Source: a virus
IMG/VR virus record: IMGVR_UViG_3300026521_000100
Span: 1-35,964 of that record
DNA: 35,964 bases
Strand: one strand, 5' to 3'
The translations under genes and the position numbers were made by a program. Below, piece after piece: positions 7,276 through 12,383 of this stretch. The notes under the pieces were generated by a model that did not search any database, was not told the DNA's origin, and saw nothing but the letters and a program-made list of their open reading frames with translations. Each line of letters opens with the position of its first letter. The first letter of the stretch is position 1.

Positions 7276-8250
7276 TTAAGAAAGCATATATTCACTTTCT
7301 TTAATTGCTTTAATCATTACTTCTTTCTTTTCTGGAGTATAATTAATTTTAACTCCATATAAATCATTCATAATCTTAGGGAATAGTTCATCTTTTATCA
7401 TTACTGTAAATGCTTCTTTATAAACATCTATTAAATCATTAGCTTTAGATACTGGCACTTGAAATGAGTCATGTATAGTATGTACTGTTATTCCTTTTTT
7501 ATGTAATTTCTTAACTACATACCTAAGTATCCATGCATCTAAACTATGAACTATATTCGGAACTATTCCTCTCCATTGATTTTTATCTTCCTGATTCACT
7601 TTATAAGTAAATGGTACTTCTACATCTTTAAATTTAAGGTTCTCAGTAACACTTACTTCTACAGGAATAGATACTTTTAAATCAGGTAATTGCCATCCAT
7701 ATACTTTAGTTGGTTTATAAAATTTATTTACAGTGTCTAATACTTTCTGAGGTCCTTTAAATTCCTCTTGCATAAACTCAAAGAACATTTCAGCCATTTC
7801 TTCTCCAAAGTAATCTTCTATATTTTTTCTTGAGTTATAAAAGTATGTCATCAATGGTTTTTTAATATGTTCTCTTTCGATGTTTAATCCAAACATCTTA
7901 CTAAAATCTTTAGCAACTTCAGTATAAATGTCCATTCTTTTATCACTACCGATATTTACTCTTTTACCTGCTTCAATATCTAAACTAATAGCAGATAATA
8001 TTTGTAACCCTGATGCTGTAGCATCAAGATATATATTAGGCTCTTGAGTAGCTGAACCATCTAATAGTTCTACTACTTCATTAAGTCTTTTAATTAATAA
8101 ATAGTCTTGTTTTTCTGGCTTAAATGAACTATTAAGATAAGAATTTATAATTTCCTTACCTTTAATAATTCTATCATTCCATGATAACTTATCATATCCT
8201 GCTTCATTTGCTATACTTATCATTATCCATTCATATTTGTTAAATTTCAT
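7276..8250 (-). CDS. T7-like RNA polymerase, catalytic subunit (N4 RNAP2-like)
   Basis: C-terminal, catalytic part of a single-subunit-type RNA polymerase encoded as a separate gene. Motif A is LDATASGLQILSA (catalytic D76). Motif B is KKPLMTYFYNS (K130 or K131, M134 and Y138, spaced as T7 K631, M635 and Y639). Motif C is TIHDSFQV (D261), preceded by PNIVHSLDA. The start region (WIMISIANEAGYDKLSWNDR) matches the T7 segment before motif A. All catalytic residues are present, so the heterodimer with the upstream gene should be active. In N4 the corresponding RNAPII transcribes middle genes and needs a single-stranded-DNA-binding partner. Shorter than N4 p7 (324 against about 404 residues). Confidence 0.92.
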   Translation of the reverse strand: MKFNKYEWIMISIANEAGYDKLSWNDRIIKGKEIINSYLNSSFKPEKQDYLLIKRLNEVVELLDGSATQEPNIYLDATASGLQILSAISLDIEAGKRVNIGSDKRMDIYTEVAKDFSKMFGLNIEREHIKKPLMTYFYNSRKNIEDYFGEEMAEMFFEFMQEEFKGPQKVLDTVNKFYKPTKVYGWQLPDLKVSIPVEVSVTENLKFKDVEVPFTYKVNQEDKNQWRGIVPNIVHSLDAWILRYVVKKLHKKGITVHTIHDSFQVPVSKANDLIDVYKEAFTVMIKDELFPKIMNDLYGVKINYTPEKKEVMIKAIKESEYMLS

Positions 8251-8272
8251 ATTTATATCCTTTATATCTAAT

Positions 8273-9019
8273 TTATTTTAATAACTCTTTTAAGTTATTT
8301 GTATCTTCTTGGTTCCATTGAGTATTATTTATCATTGTTAATGATGCTTTTTTATACTTAGTCCCTTGAGGGTTTATATGATAACCTCTACTATATATTC
8401 TACCTCTTGTATCATAGAAATGTCTAAAGTTAAATTTTTTATTTTTCCATTTCTGACACATTTGCTTAGCTCTTGATAATTCTAAATGTTTATGTTCAGA
8501 TTTATCATAACTATTATCTTCATATCTTAATATATTATCATCAAGCTTAAACTTAACACTATTCAATATATCAAGAGAATGTAAATCTAAACTTAATAAT
8601 TTACCATTCCAAAATCTTTTATGAATTAAATCTTTTCTAGTATATTCTAAATCTGTAGTTACTTCTGGTTCAATCTTTTTTTCTTCGAGTTCATTTTCAA
8701 TATAAACTTGAGGTAATACAACTACAGATGGTATACCTTCATCAGTATAGCCTATTCTAAAACCTACTAGTTTCTTAGGCAATATTTCTAAGAACCTTAT
8801 ACCTTGATAAGCTACCTCTAAGTCATTAGGTAATTCCATATCAAAGTCTCTAACTAATTTTTTACCTATAAGATTAGCAACGTGTTGTAAAGCCCAACTT
8901 TCCTGAGTAAATAATAACTCAGAAAAATATTTATCAAGTTGTTTTTTATTTTCAAAATCAAACCCTACTATAGATAATCTATATCTAAGTAAGGCAAATG
9001 TAGAGTCTTTCATTGCCAT
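8273..9019 (-). CDS. T7-like RNA polymerase, N-terminal subunit (N4 RNAP1-like)
   Basis: N-terminal partner of the split RNA polymerase, 248 residues (N4 p4 is about 269). The diagnostic segment FRHFYDTRGRIYSRGYHINP with QG following (residues 199-219) matches T7 RNAP FPYNMDWRGRVYAVSMFNPQG. Upstream, SRAKQMCQKWKNKK is the helix that precedes it in T7-like enzymes. The protein ends soon after this motif, and the next gene begins 22 bases later with the following block of the polymerase. The gap is too short for an intron and each gene has its own ribosome site, so this is a true two-gene polymerase as in N4-like phages. Confidence 0.9.
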   Translation of the reverse strand: MAMKDSTFALLRYRLSIVGFDFENKKQLDKYFSELLFTQESWALQHVANLIGKKLVRDFDMELPNDLEVAYQGIRFLEILPKKLVGFRIGYTDEGIPSVVVLPQVYIENELEEKKIEPEVTTDLEYTRKDLIHKRFWNGKLLSLDLHSLDILNSVKFKLDDNILRYEDNSYDKSEHKHLELSRAKQMCQKWKNKKFNFRHFYDTRGRIYSRGYHINPQGTKYKKASLTMINNTQWNQEDTNNLKELLK

Positions 9020-9029
9020 AATTAATCCT

Positions 9030-9353
9030 TTATATTAAATCTAATGTCAAAACTTCATTAATTGTAGGTGCTTTATTATATTTCCACCATTCACTGCTAT
9101 TATACTCTTCTCTATTTAACCAACTATTGTCATTAAATAATATAATTCCTTCAATTTCTTGAGTCCCATAAGTATTATCATATAGAATATCTAAATTTTT
9201 AAATATTTTATTATTTACTTTATCTGTTTTTAATAGTATTTCATATTCTTCTGTTTCTAAATTAAATTTATAAATATTAATAGCTATTATATCTTCAATA
9301 GTTTTATCTACATTACTAATTTGTGCTATTGTTTCTTTTAATAAATTTATCAT
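9030..9353 (-). CDS. Hypothetical protein upstream of the RNA polymerase, 107 aa
   Basis: Acidic 107-residue protein of unknown function. The C-terminal half carries an aromatic-rich block (EGIILFNDNSWLNREEYNSS, then EWWKYNKAP) of a type common in small phage proteins with an 'SWL-R-EYDGSEWW' pattern. It is the first gene of the RNAP operon, 10 bases before RNAP1, and follows two CGGAG elements and the terminator of the large non-coding RNA. It is probably an early protein. No membrane or DNA-binding motif is seen. Confidence 0.72.
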   Translation of the reverse strand: MINLLKETIAQISNVDKTIEDIIAINIYKFNLETEEYEILLKTDKVNNKIFKNLDILYDNTYGTQEIEGIILFNDNSWLNREEYNSSEWWKYNKAPTINEVLTLDLI

Positions 9354-9401
9354 TTATAATCCTTTAATTTTAATTTAGTAGTAATTAAATACTACATAAT
9401 A

Positions 9402-9432
9402 ACACCATACGGAGAAAAGAACCAAACGGAGT
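9402..9432 (-). promoter_or_regulatory. Two tandem ACC-N3-CGGAG elements before the RNAP operon
   Basis: The plus (template) strand holds ACACCATACGGAG (9402-9414) and AACCAAACGGAGT (9420-9432). They share the ACC-N3-CGGAG core with the hairpin elements at 10475-10861 but have only 1-2 base pairs around the GGA loop, so they are weaker or degenerate versions. Their position directly upstream of the RNAP operon suits an early promoter. Confidence 0.35.
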
Positions 9433-9469
9433 GAAAAAGAGTAAATAACCTATCTCTTAATAAGAATAA

Positions 9470-9504
9470 AAAATAAAAAAAATAATTTTACACCTAACAA
9501 GGTG
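9470..9504 (-). terminator. Terminator of the large non-coding RNA
   Basis: Minus-strand CACCT-TGTT-AGGTG hairpin (9491-9504) followed by TAAAATTATTTTTTTTATTTTT. The T run begins seven bases after the stem, so it is a slightly relaxed but plausible Rho-independent terminator. It marks the 3' end of the structured RNA and separates it from the RNAP operon. Confidence 0.6.
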
Positions 9505-9541
9505 GGTGTTTCGCGACTTTTCCTTGTCGGGAGACTATTAA
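9503..9541 (-). repeat. 3' copy of the RNA-terminal hairpin module
   Basis: Minus strand TTAATAGTCTCCCGAC-AAGGAAAA-GTCG, then CGAAACACCC. It aligns with the copy at 10158-10193, with the stem changed from CGTC/GACG to CGAC/GTCG while the loop AAGGAAAA is unchanged. Confidence 0.75.
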
Positions 9542-10157
9542 GTTTTTACTCCGATTGCTCACAAAATATAATCTTACGATTATATTGGCGACCATCTATC
9601 CTATGGGTCTGCAAGTTAAAGCGTCTTATAGGCTACTTGCTCCCTCGTATAGGTTTACTATTCCTATACGACCTATAGACACTGCTGTTTCGACCCTTTC
9701 TGGCGTAGCCTTATTAGGTGCTACGCTTCTCGCATTAATATATCACAGCTAATATACTAAGCGATACCCGTTAGCCAAACGAGTCTTTTTCACACGGACC
9801 GGACATGCTATTCCTCCGGGTTATGCCGTTTGGTTCATTCGTCTTATACAGTTACCTATATAAGACTCACGAGACTCCTTAGCATCTTTCGACCTAAGGA
9901 CTCATCTCAGCGAACCAAAGTTCTTACCATATCCTTTCGGACTTAGGCTTTGTCTTTCGACTGGAAGCGACTTTCTCAAACTTTCAGGCTCCCATTTCAG
10001 TAACTTTTCACCTTAATGGCTTATAGTTACCTACACCGTGACTGCTCACCATATCCCTTTTAGGACTTAGGCTTCTTTGTGTTTTTACGGATATCTCCCA
10101 CGGTCGAGTATATCCAACTAATATCTTTATTTTACTTTGCAATATTAGACTACAAAG

Positions 10158-10193
10158 GGTTTTAACGTCTTTTCCTTGACGTGAGATTATTAA
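10158..10193 (-). repeat. 5' copy of the RNA-terminal hairpin module
   Basis: Minus strand TTAATAATCTCACGTC-AAGGAAAA-GACG, then TTAAAACCC. It begins inside the stop codon of the 77-aa gene, implying that the RNA is either cut from a joint transcript or starts at that gene's end. Confidence 0.75.
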
Positions 10194-10423
10194 TAAGTAA
10201 CCTCTTTATCTTCAGATTGAGTTTCCGAAGAAGATTTACCAATCAGTTCTAATAATTTAGAATTAGTTGGTTTATCAGTTACAACCTCTATAGATGCGCC
10301 TGCACCTATAGATTTCTCAAGAAGCATTAAAGCCTCTTGAGAATTGATATCAAGTGGAGTATTAAAATACCCTACTAACTCTCTATCGAGAGTTATTCTA
10401 AATTTATTAAATTGTTTAGCCAT
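10190..10423 (-). CDS. Hypothetical protein, 77 aa
   Basis: Small protein with an N-terminal basic strand (MAKQFNKFRITLDRELVGYF), a middle helix (SQEALMLLEKSIGAGAS), a strand (IEVVTDKP) and an acidic Ser/Glu-rich tail. Not recognised. A good ribosome site (AAAGGAGAAATT) precedes the ATG. It lies directly upstream of the large structured RNA, with its stop codon inside the RNA's first repeat module, so the two share a transcript. A role in binding that RNA is an attractive but untested idea. Confidence 0.75.
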   Translation of the reverse strand: MAKQFNKFRITLDRELVGYFNTPLDINSQEALMLLEKSIGAGASIEVVTDKPTNSKLLELIGKSSSETQSEDKEVTY

Positions 10424-10474
10424 AATTTCTCCTTTATTTTAATTTATTTGGGTTATGGCAAACCCTCTATAAAA

Positions 10475-10486
10475 CCTAACGGAGTT
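10475..10486 (-). promoter_or_regulatory. AACC-N3-CGGAG element, candidate early promoter
   Basis: Plus (template) strand AACCTAACGGAGTT: the AAC-GGA-GTT core makes a 3-bp stem with a GGA triloop. It lies about 60 bases upstream of the 77-aa gene and continues the series at 10529, 10614 and 10845. A weaker hairpin than the others. Confidence 0.4.
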
Positions 10487-10488
10487 TA

Positions 10489-10525
10489 AAACTAACTAAA
10501 CTAACTAACTAAAACTAAAACTAAA
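10489..10525. repeat. CTAA-rich simple repeat
   Basis: Irregular tandem ACTA/CTAAAA units (actaactaaactaactaa and similar) in the leader of the 77-aa gene. A short version, ACTAACTGACTAACTAAAG, recurs near 10890. Possibly leader RNA spacing or protein-binding sequence; no function can be given. Confidence 0.5.
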
Positions 10526-10528
10526 GAA

Positions 10529-10543
10529 CCAATCGGAGATTGG
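10529..10543 (-). promoter_or_regulatory. C-GGA-G triloop hairpin, candidate virion-RNAP promoter
   Basis: Plus strand CCAATC-GGA-GATTGG: a perfect 6-bp stem with a GGA triloop closed by C-G, the same loop and closing pair as the N4 early promoter P2 hairpin (GAAGC-GGA-GCTTC on the template strand). As in N4, the hairpin is on the template strand of the genes it precedes (leftward). Confidence 0.55.
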
Positions 10544-10613
10544 AGAGAAAAGGAGAAGAAAGAAGAATTAAGAAGAAATTAGGAAAATTAAGAAGTATTC
10601 TATTATATAACCT

Positions 10614-10626
10614 ATATCGGAGATAT
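10614..10626 (-). promoter_or_regulatory. C-GGA-G triloop hairpin, candidate virion-RNAP promoter
   Basis: Plus strand ATATC-GGA-GATAT, 5 bp, preceded by AACCT. It lies between the terminator of the 43-aa gene (10660-10712) and the 77-aa gene, the expected place for a fresh leftward promoter. Confidence 0.55.
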
Positions 10627-10659
10627 TAAATAAAAAAATAAAATAATCTCTTTAATAAA

Positions 10660-10712
10660 TGAAAAATAAAAAGACTTTAGAAAGGGAAGTATTCACTCCC
10701 CTCCCCAAAGTC
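10660..10712 (-). terminator. Rho-independent terminator overlapping the end of the 43-aa gene
   Basis: Minus strand: GACTTT (10707-10712) pairs with AAAGTC (10673-10678), enclosing a GC-rich stem (AGGGGAGT with ACTTCCCT, one G-U, loop GAAT). A run CTTTTTATTTTT follows. The last codons and stop of the 43-aa gene lie in the stem, so coding and termination are superimposed. Confidence 0.75.
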
Positions 10713-10808
10713 ATTAATAATGAAAGAAATAACATCTCCTTTATCATTAAATTCTGCTTCTATAAGCAAATTTTCATTGATATTTAAAACATTTAGAAAG
10801 TAAAACAT
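10677..10808 (-). CDS. Small protein, 43 aa
   Basis: Frame starting MFYFLNVLNINENLLIEAEF and ending in an acidic/aromatic tail (DFGEGSEYFPF). It is preceded by a perfect ribosome site (AAAGGAGAAACAA-ATG) and is closed by a terminator overlapping its stop. With the hairpin element at 10845-10861 upstream, it forms a complete promoter-gene-terminator unit. It is predicted to fold as two short strands and a helix at most, with no membrane span. Function unknown; the position suggests an early host-takeover peptide. Confidence 0.65.
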   Translation of the reverse strand: MFYFLNVLNINENLLIEAEFNDKGDVISFIINDFGEGSEYFPF

Positions 10809-10844
10809 TTGTTTCTCCTTTAAGTTTAATTTATGCAATATAAC

Positions 10845-10861
10845 CATTAACGGAGTTAATG
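10845..10861 (-). promoter_or_regulatory. C-GGA-G triloop hairpin, candidate virion-RNAP promoter
   Basis: Plus strand CATTAAC-GGA-GTTAATG: a perfect 7-bp stem with a GGA triloop, the strongest of the series. It is preceded by AAC and lies 37 bases upstream of the start of the 43-aa gene on the opposite (leftward) strand, with the hairpin on the template strand as in N4. Confidence 0.6.
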
Positions 10862-11045
10862 TATTACTAAATTATTAGAAATAATTAAAACTAACTGACT
10901 AACTAAAGATGAATAAAAATATATAACCACTACTAGTTAAATAAAGTAAGATAGATAGGTTAGAAATAAGTAAAGTAAATAAGGTAATTGTTAATTGACA
11001 AATGTCCATAACTATGCTTTTCTAATAAAATAACTTATAAAAGAC

Positions 11046-11073
11046 TTGACAAATTTAAAAAATATAGTATAAT
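11046..11073 (+). promoter_or_regulatory. Consensus sigma70-like promoter
   Basis: TTGACA (11046-11051), a 16-base spacer and TATAAT (11068-11073). This is the only fully consensus -35/-10 pair seen in the window. The -10 lies inside the left arm of the long inverted repeat 11066-11130. No gene follows for about 900 bases, so it may make a leader or regulatory RNA, or prime replication. Confidence 0.6.
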
Positions 11074-11130
11074 TTCAAGAAATTTCCTTGAAAGAAATTC
11101 TTTCAGAGAAAGTTTCTTAGAAATTATACT
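11066..11130. repeat. Long imperfect inverted repeat over the promoter
   Basis: AGTATAATTTC (11066-11076) is matched exactly by GAAATTATACT (11120-11130), and the stem continues inward (AAGAAA with TTTCTT, one bulged T). Nested inside is TGAAAG-AAATT-CTTTCA. The whole could form a cruciform or a 65-nt RNA hairpin directly downstream of the transcription start. Confidence 0.75.
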
Positions 11131-11321
11131 ACTTTAGAGTTTTTTAATTAATCAAATCCCATAAATAAGGACTTCTAATAATTACTAATCACTAAAATCT
11201 ATTAAAATTACTATATTTTTACTAATTTTTAAGTAAAACTTAAAATAATACATCTCTAATACCTTTTAGTCATATAGACTCAAGGTTAATATCAACTAGT
11301 ATTAAAGAGGCTTATGTCATC
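11131..11321. other. AT-rich non-coding stretch
   Basis: About 190 bases with no frame with a ribosome site, no clear hairpin and no promoter match. It lies between the long inverted repeat and the direct-repeat array, within the gap 10862-11578 that separates the 43-aa and 39-aa genes. Confidence 0.5.
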
Positions 11322-11405
11322 TGGTTCATAAATATTACCTGATTCATAGATATCTCTATTACCCTTGATTCATCTATGTAATATCTACTGGTTCAATAAA
11401 GATAT
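11322..11405 (+). repeat. Four degenerate direct repeats TGRTTCAT(A)-(A/T)-rich
   Basis: TGGTTCATAAATAT (11322-11335), TGATTCATAGATAT (11340-11353), TGATTCATCTATGT (11366-11379) and TGGTTCAATAAAGATAT (11389-11405). They are the same orientation, with starts spaced 18-26 bases. Iteron-like arrays of this kind can bind replication initiators or regulators. The copies are too short and too divergent for CRISPR. Confidence 0.55.
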
Positions 11406-11427
11406 AAATACACTCATAAATATATCT

Positions 11428-11506
11428 ATCTTTTGATTTAAGAAGACTTTATTAAAAATATATCCTGATATACTACAAGACTATAAAATACTCTTAAATC
11501 AAAGAT
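11428..11506. repeat. 15-bp inverted repeat with 48-base spacer
   Basis: ATCTTTTGATTTAAGA (11428-11443) pairs with TCTTAAATCAAAGAT (11492-11506), all bases except one bulged T. The spacer contains further symmetric AT-rich sequence (TATATCctGATATA). Could form a cruciform or a long RNA stem beside the direct-repeat array. Confidence 0.65.
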
Positions 11507-11562
11507 ATGAAAGATATAGGAACCAATAAGTATAAACCTATCTAAGACTATACTACTACTGA

Positions 11563-11608
11563 CTAAAAAAAAATAAATAAGAGATTAGTCTTTTAATCCT
11601 AATCTCTT
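11563..11608 (-). terminator. Rho-independent terminator after the 39-aa peptide gene
   Basis: Minus strand AAGAGATTAG (11599-11608) pairs perfectly with CTAATCTCTT (11579-11588), 10 bp with a 10-base loop, followed by ATTTATTTTTTTTT. The stop codon of the 39-aa gene is inside the hairpin. Confidence 0.8.
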
Positions 11609-11704
11609 AGCTGCGTCTTCGATAACATCTAAACTGTTAGACGCTTGTCTCTTAAATAGGCCTAATGATAAGAATCCTATTACATACCAAATTGTATCAC
11701 TCAT
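11585..11704 (-). CDS. Small membrane protein, 39 aa (paralogue of 5525-5647)
   Basis: A 39-residue peptide with an N-terminal membrane-type helix (IWYVIGFLSLGLF, residues 5-17), a basic turn (KRQASNS) and an amphipathic tail (LDVIEDAAKRLGLKD). It is clearly the same family as the 40-residue peptide in the MYG1 operon; the common core is VIGFLSLG-F-K, then NS, D-V, EDAA, RLG. It has a strong ribosome site (TAAGGAG) and its own terminator. The codons differ widely from the paralogue, so the duplication is old. A leader on its upstream side contains AAACCATAGGGGGGG. Role unknown. Confidence 0.75.
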   Translation of the reverse strand: MSDTIWYVIGFLSLGLFKRQASNSLDVIEDAAKRLGLKD

Positions 11705-11954
11705 AATAACTCCTTATAATTTAATTTCTGCTATAAAACCATAGGGGGGGATACTCGAAAACTTAATTCGGATATATAGAATTACTACACTTACACTAAA
11801 TTATTATATCTATATTAAAGCTCTACACTTATACTAAATCATTAAAAATTATATAAAGCTCTTTATTTAAATTCATGTCTTAATTAAAATTATCTATTAA
11901 AGGCTGAGATTTGCTTATATTTTAATAGTTTTTAGTTTTATATAATTTTATACA

Positions 11955-11963
11955 TGCTATAAT
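11955..11963 (+). promoter_or_regulatory. Extended -10 promoter TGCTATAAT
   Basis: TGC-TATAAT preceded by T-rich AT sequence and no -35 match. It lies 43 bases upstream of the 23-aa basic peptide and the tRNA cluster. The same extended -10 pattern recurs before several rightward genes. Confidence 0.65.
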
Positions 11964-12005
11964 TAAAAACGCTTATATAGCAAATATTAAGTAAGGAGAG
12001 ATGTG

Positions 12006-12077
12006 ATGGCTTGTAAGAAGAAATCAGGTGCTAAGAGAAGTACTAAAAGAACAACAAGAAAAAGAAAGATGAAATAA
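12006..12077 (+). CDS. Very basic peptide, 23 aa
   Basis: Short frame M-A-C then KKKSGAKRSTKRTTRKRKMK: 14 of 23 residues are Lys or Arg, with one Cys at position 3. An excellent ribosome site (AAGGAGAGATGTG-ATG) and an extended -10 promoter at the proper distance support real expression despite the size. It is the first gene of the rightward unit, ahead of the tRNAs. A protamine-like or RNA-binding role fits its charge, but no family is recognised. Confidence 0.6.
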   Translation: MACKKKSGAKRSTKRTTRKRKMK

Positions 12078-12134
12078 TTGTTCTTTCTGGTTCAATTAAG
12101 TTAAATTTAAGTTATATTTATATATAATTCTAAT

Positions 12135-12167
12135 ACCTATCTAATAGGTTAATCTTTTCATTTTTTC
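12135..12167 (+). terminator. Weak terminator between basic peptide and tRNAs
   Basis: ACCTAT-CTA-ATAGGT followed by TAATCTTTTCATTTTTTC. A short 6-bp stem with a T-rich tail; it may attenuate rather than stop transcription into the tRNA cluster. Confidence 0.35.
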
Positions 12168-12176
12168 ATATACCCT

Positions 12177-12205
12177 TATAGAGAGTTTAACTCTTTCTCT
12201 CTATA
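12177..12205 (+). other. Hairpin just upstream of the tRNA cluster
   Basis: TATAGAGAG (12177-12185) pairs perfectly with CTCTCTATA (12197-12205), seven bases before tRNA-Asn. Without a T run, it looks more like an RNA-processing or 5'-boundary structure than a terminator. Confidence 0.5.
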
Positions 12206-12211
12206 AATTAA

Positions 12212-12287
12212 TTACCCATAGTTCAGTTGGTAGAACATCTGGCTGTTAACCAGAATGTCCCAGGTTCGAGTCCTGGTGGGTAAGCCA
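12212..12287 (+). tRNA. tRNA-Asn (GTT)
   Basis: Full cloverleaf with encoded CCA: acceptor TTACCCA/TGGGTAA, D-arm around AGTTCAGTTGGTAGAAC, anticodon stem CTGG with loop CTGTTAA (anticodon GTT), T-arm CCAGG-TTCGAGT-CCTGG, discriminator G. First of four clustered tRNAs. It reads AAY, the codons most heavily used in the late structural genes. Confidence 0.95.
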
Positions 12288-12290
12288 TTT

Positions 12291-12377
12291 GGAGTGATGT
12301 GCTGAATTGGTAAGGCAGCAGACTGTAAATCTGTGGATATAAGGATCATGATAGTTCGAATCTATCTCACTCCACCA
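12291..12377 (+). tRNA. tRNA-Tyr (GTA)
   Basis: Class II tRNA of 87 nt with a long variable arm and encoded CCA: acceptor GGAGTGA/TCACTCC, anticodon loop CTGTAAA (GTA), T-arm ATAG-TTCGAAT-CTAT, discriminator A. Three bases separate it from tRNA-Asn, so both come from one precursor. Confidence 0.95.
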
Positions 12378-12383
12378 TTACAT

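Larger units (their letters stand above)
9491..10193 (-). ncRNA. Large structured non-coding RNA, about 700 nt
   Basis: The 700-base stretch has no credible protein frame, is visibly more GC-rich than its surroundings and is packed with stems. Perfect plus-coordinate arms include 9841-9848/9859-9866 (8 bp), 9645-9653/9663-9671 (9 bp), 9565-9573/9578-9586 (9 bp, tetraloop), 9703-9709/9720-9726 (7 bp), 9775-9781/9827-9833 enclosing 9799-9803/9815-9819, 9876-9882/9894-9900 and 10089-10094/10110-10115. A hairpin with the loop AAGGAAAA occurs at both ends (10166-10181 and 9514-9529) with compensatory stem changes. A second module, GCCUAAGUCC-loop-GGAUAUGG, occurs twice (10049-10072, 9927-9948). 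The orientation is set by the 3' terminator and the flanking leftward genes. It is not rRNA, tmRNA, RNase P or a group I intron by any motif I can see. Size and style recall GOLLD/ROOL-type ornate phage RNAs, but identity is not established. Confidence 0.82.

Noticed and set aside
8251-8272. Possible intron between the two RNA polymerase genes
   Set aside because: Only 22 bases separate them and each has its own start; the split is gene-level as in N4.
9555-9752. 65-codon plus-strand frame
   Set aside because: Lies antisense inside the structured RNA; hydrophobic appearance comes from stem sequences; no ribosome site.
9491-10193. Group I intron, RNase P, tmRNA or rRNA fragment
   Set aside because: None of the core motifs of these RNAs was found on either strand; in particular the P7-type AAGATATAGTCC seen in the polymerase intron is absent.
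11322-11405. CRISPR array
   Set aside because: Units are short, degenerate and irregularly spaced; no cas genes.
11736-11757. Seventh triloop promoter at AAACCATAGGGGGGG
   Set aside because: Has the AACC lead but no inverted repeat or GGA loop; left as an unexplained G run upstream of the 39-aa gene.
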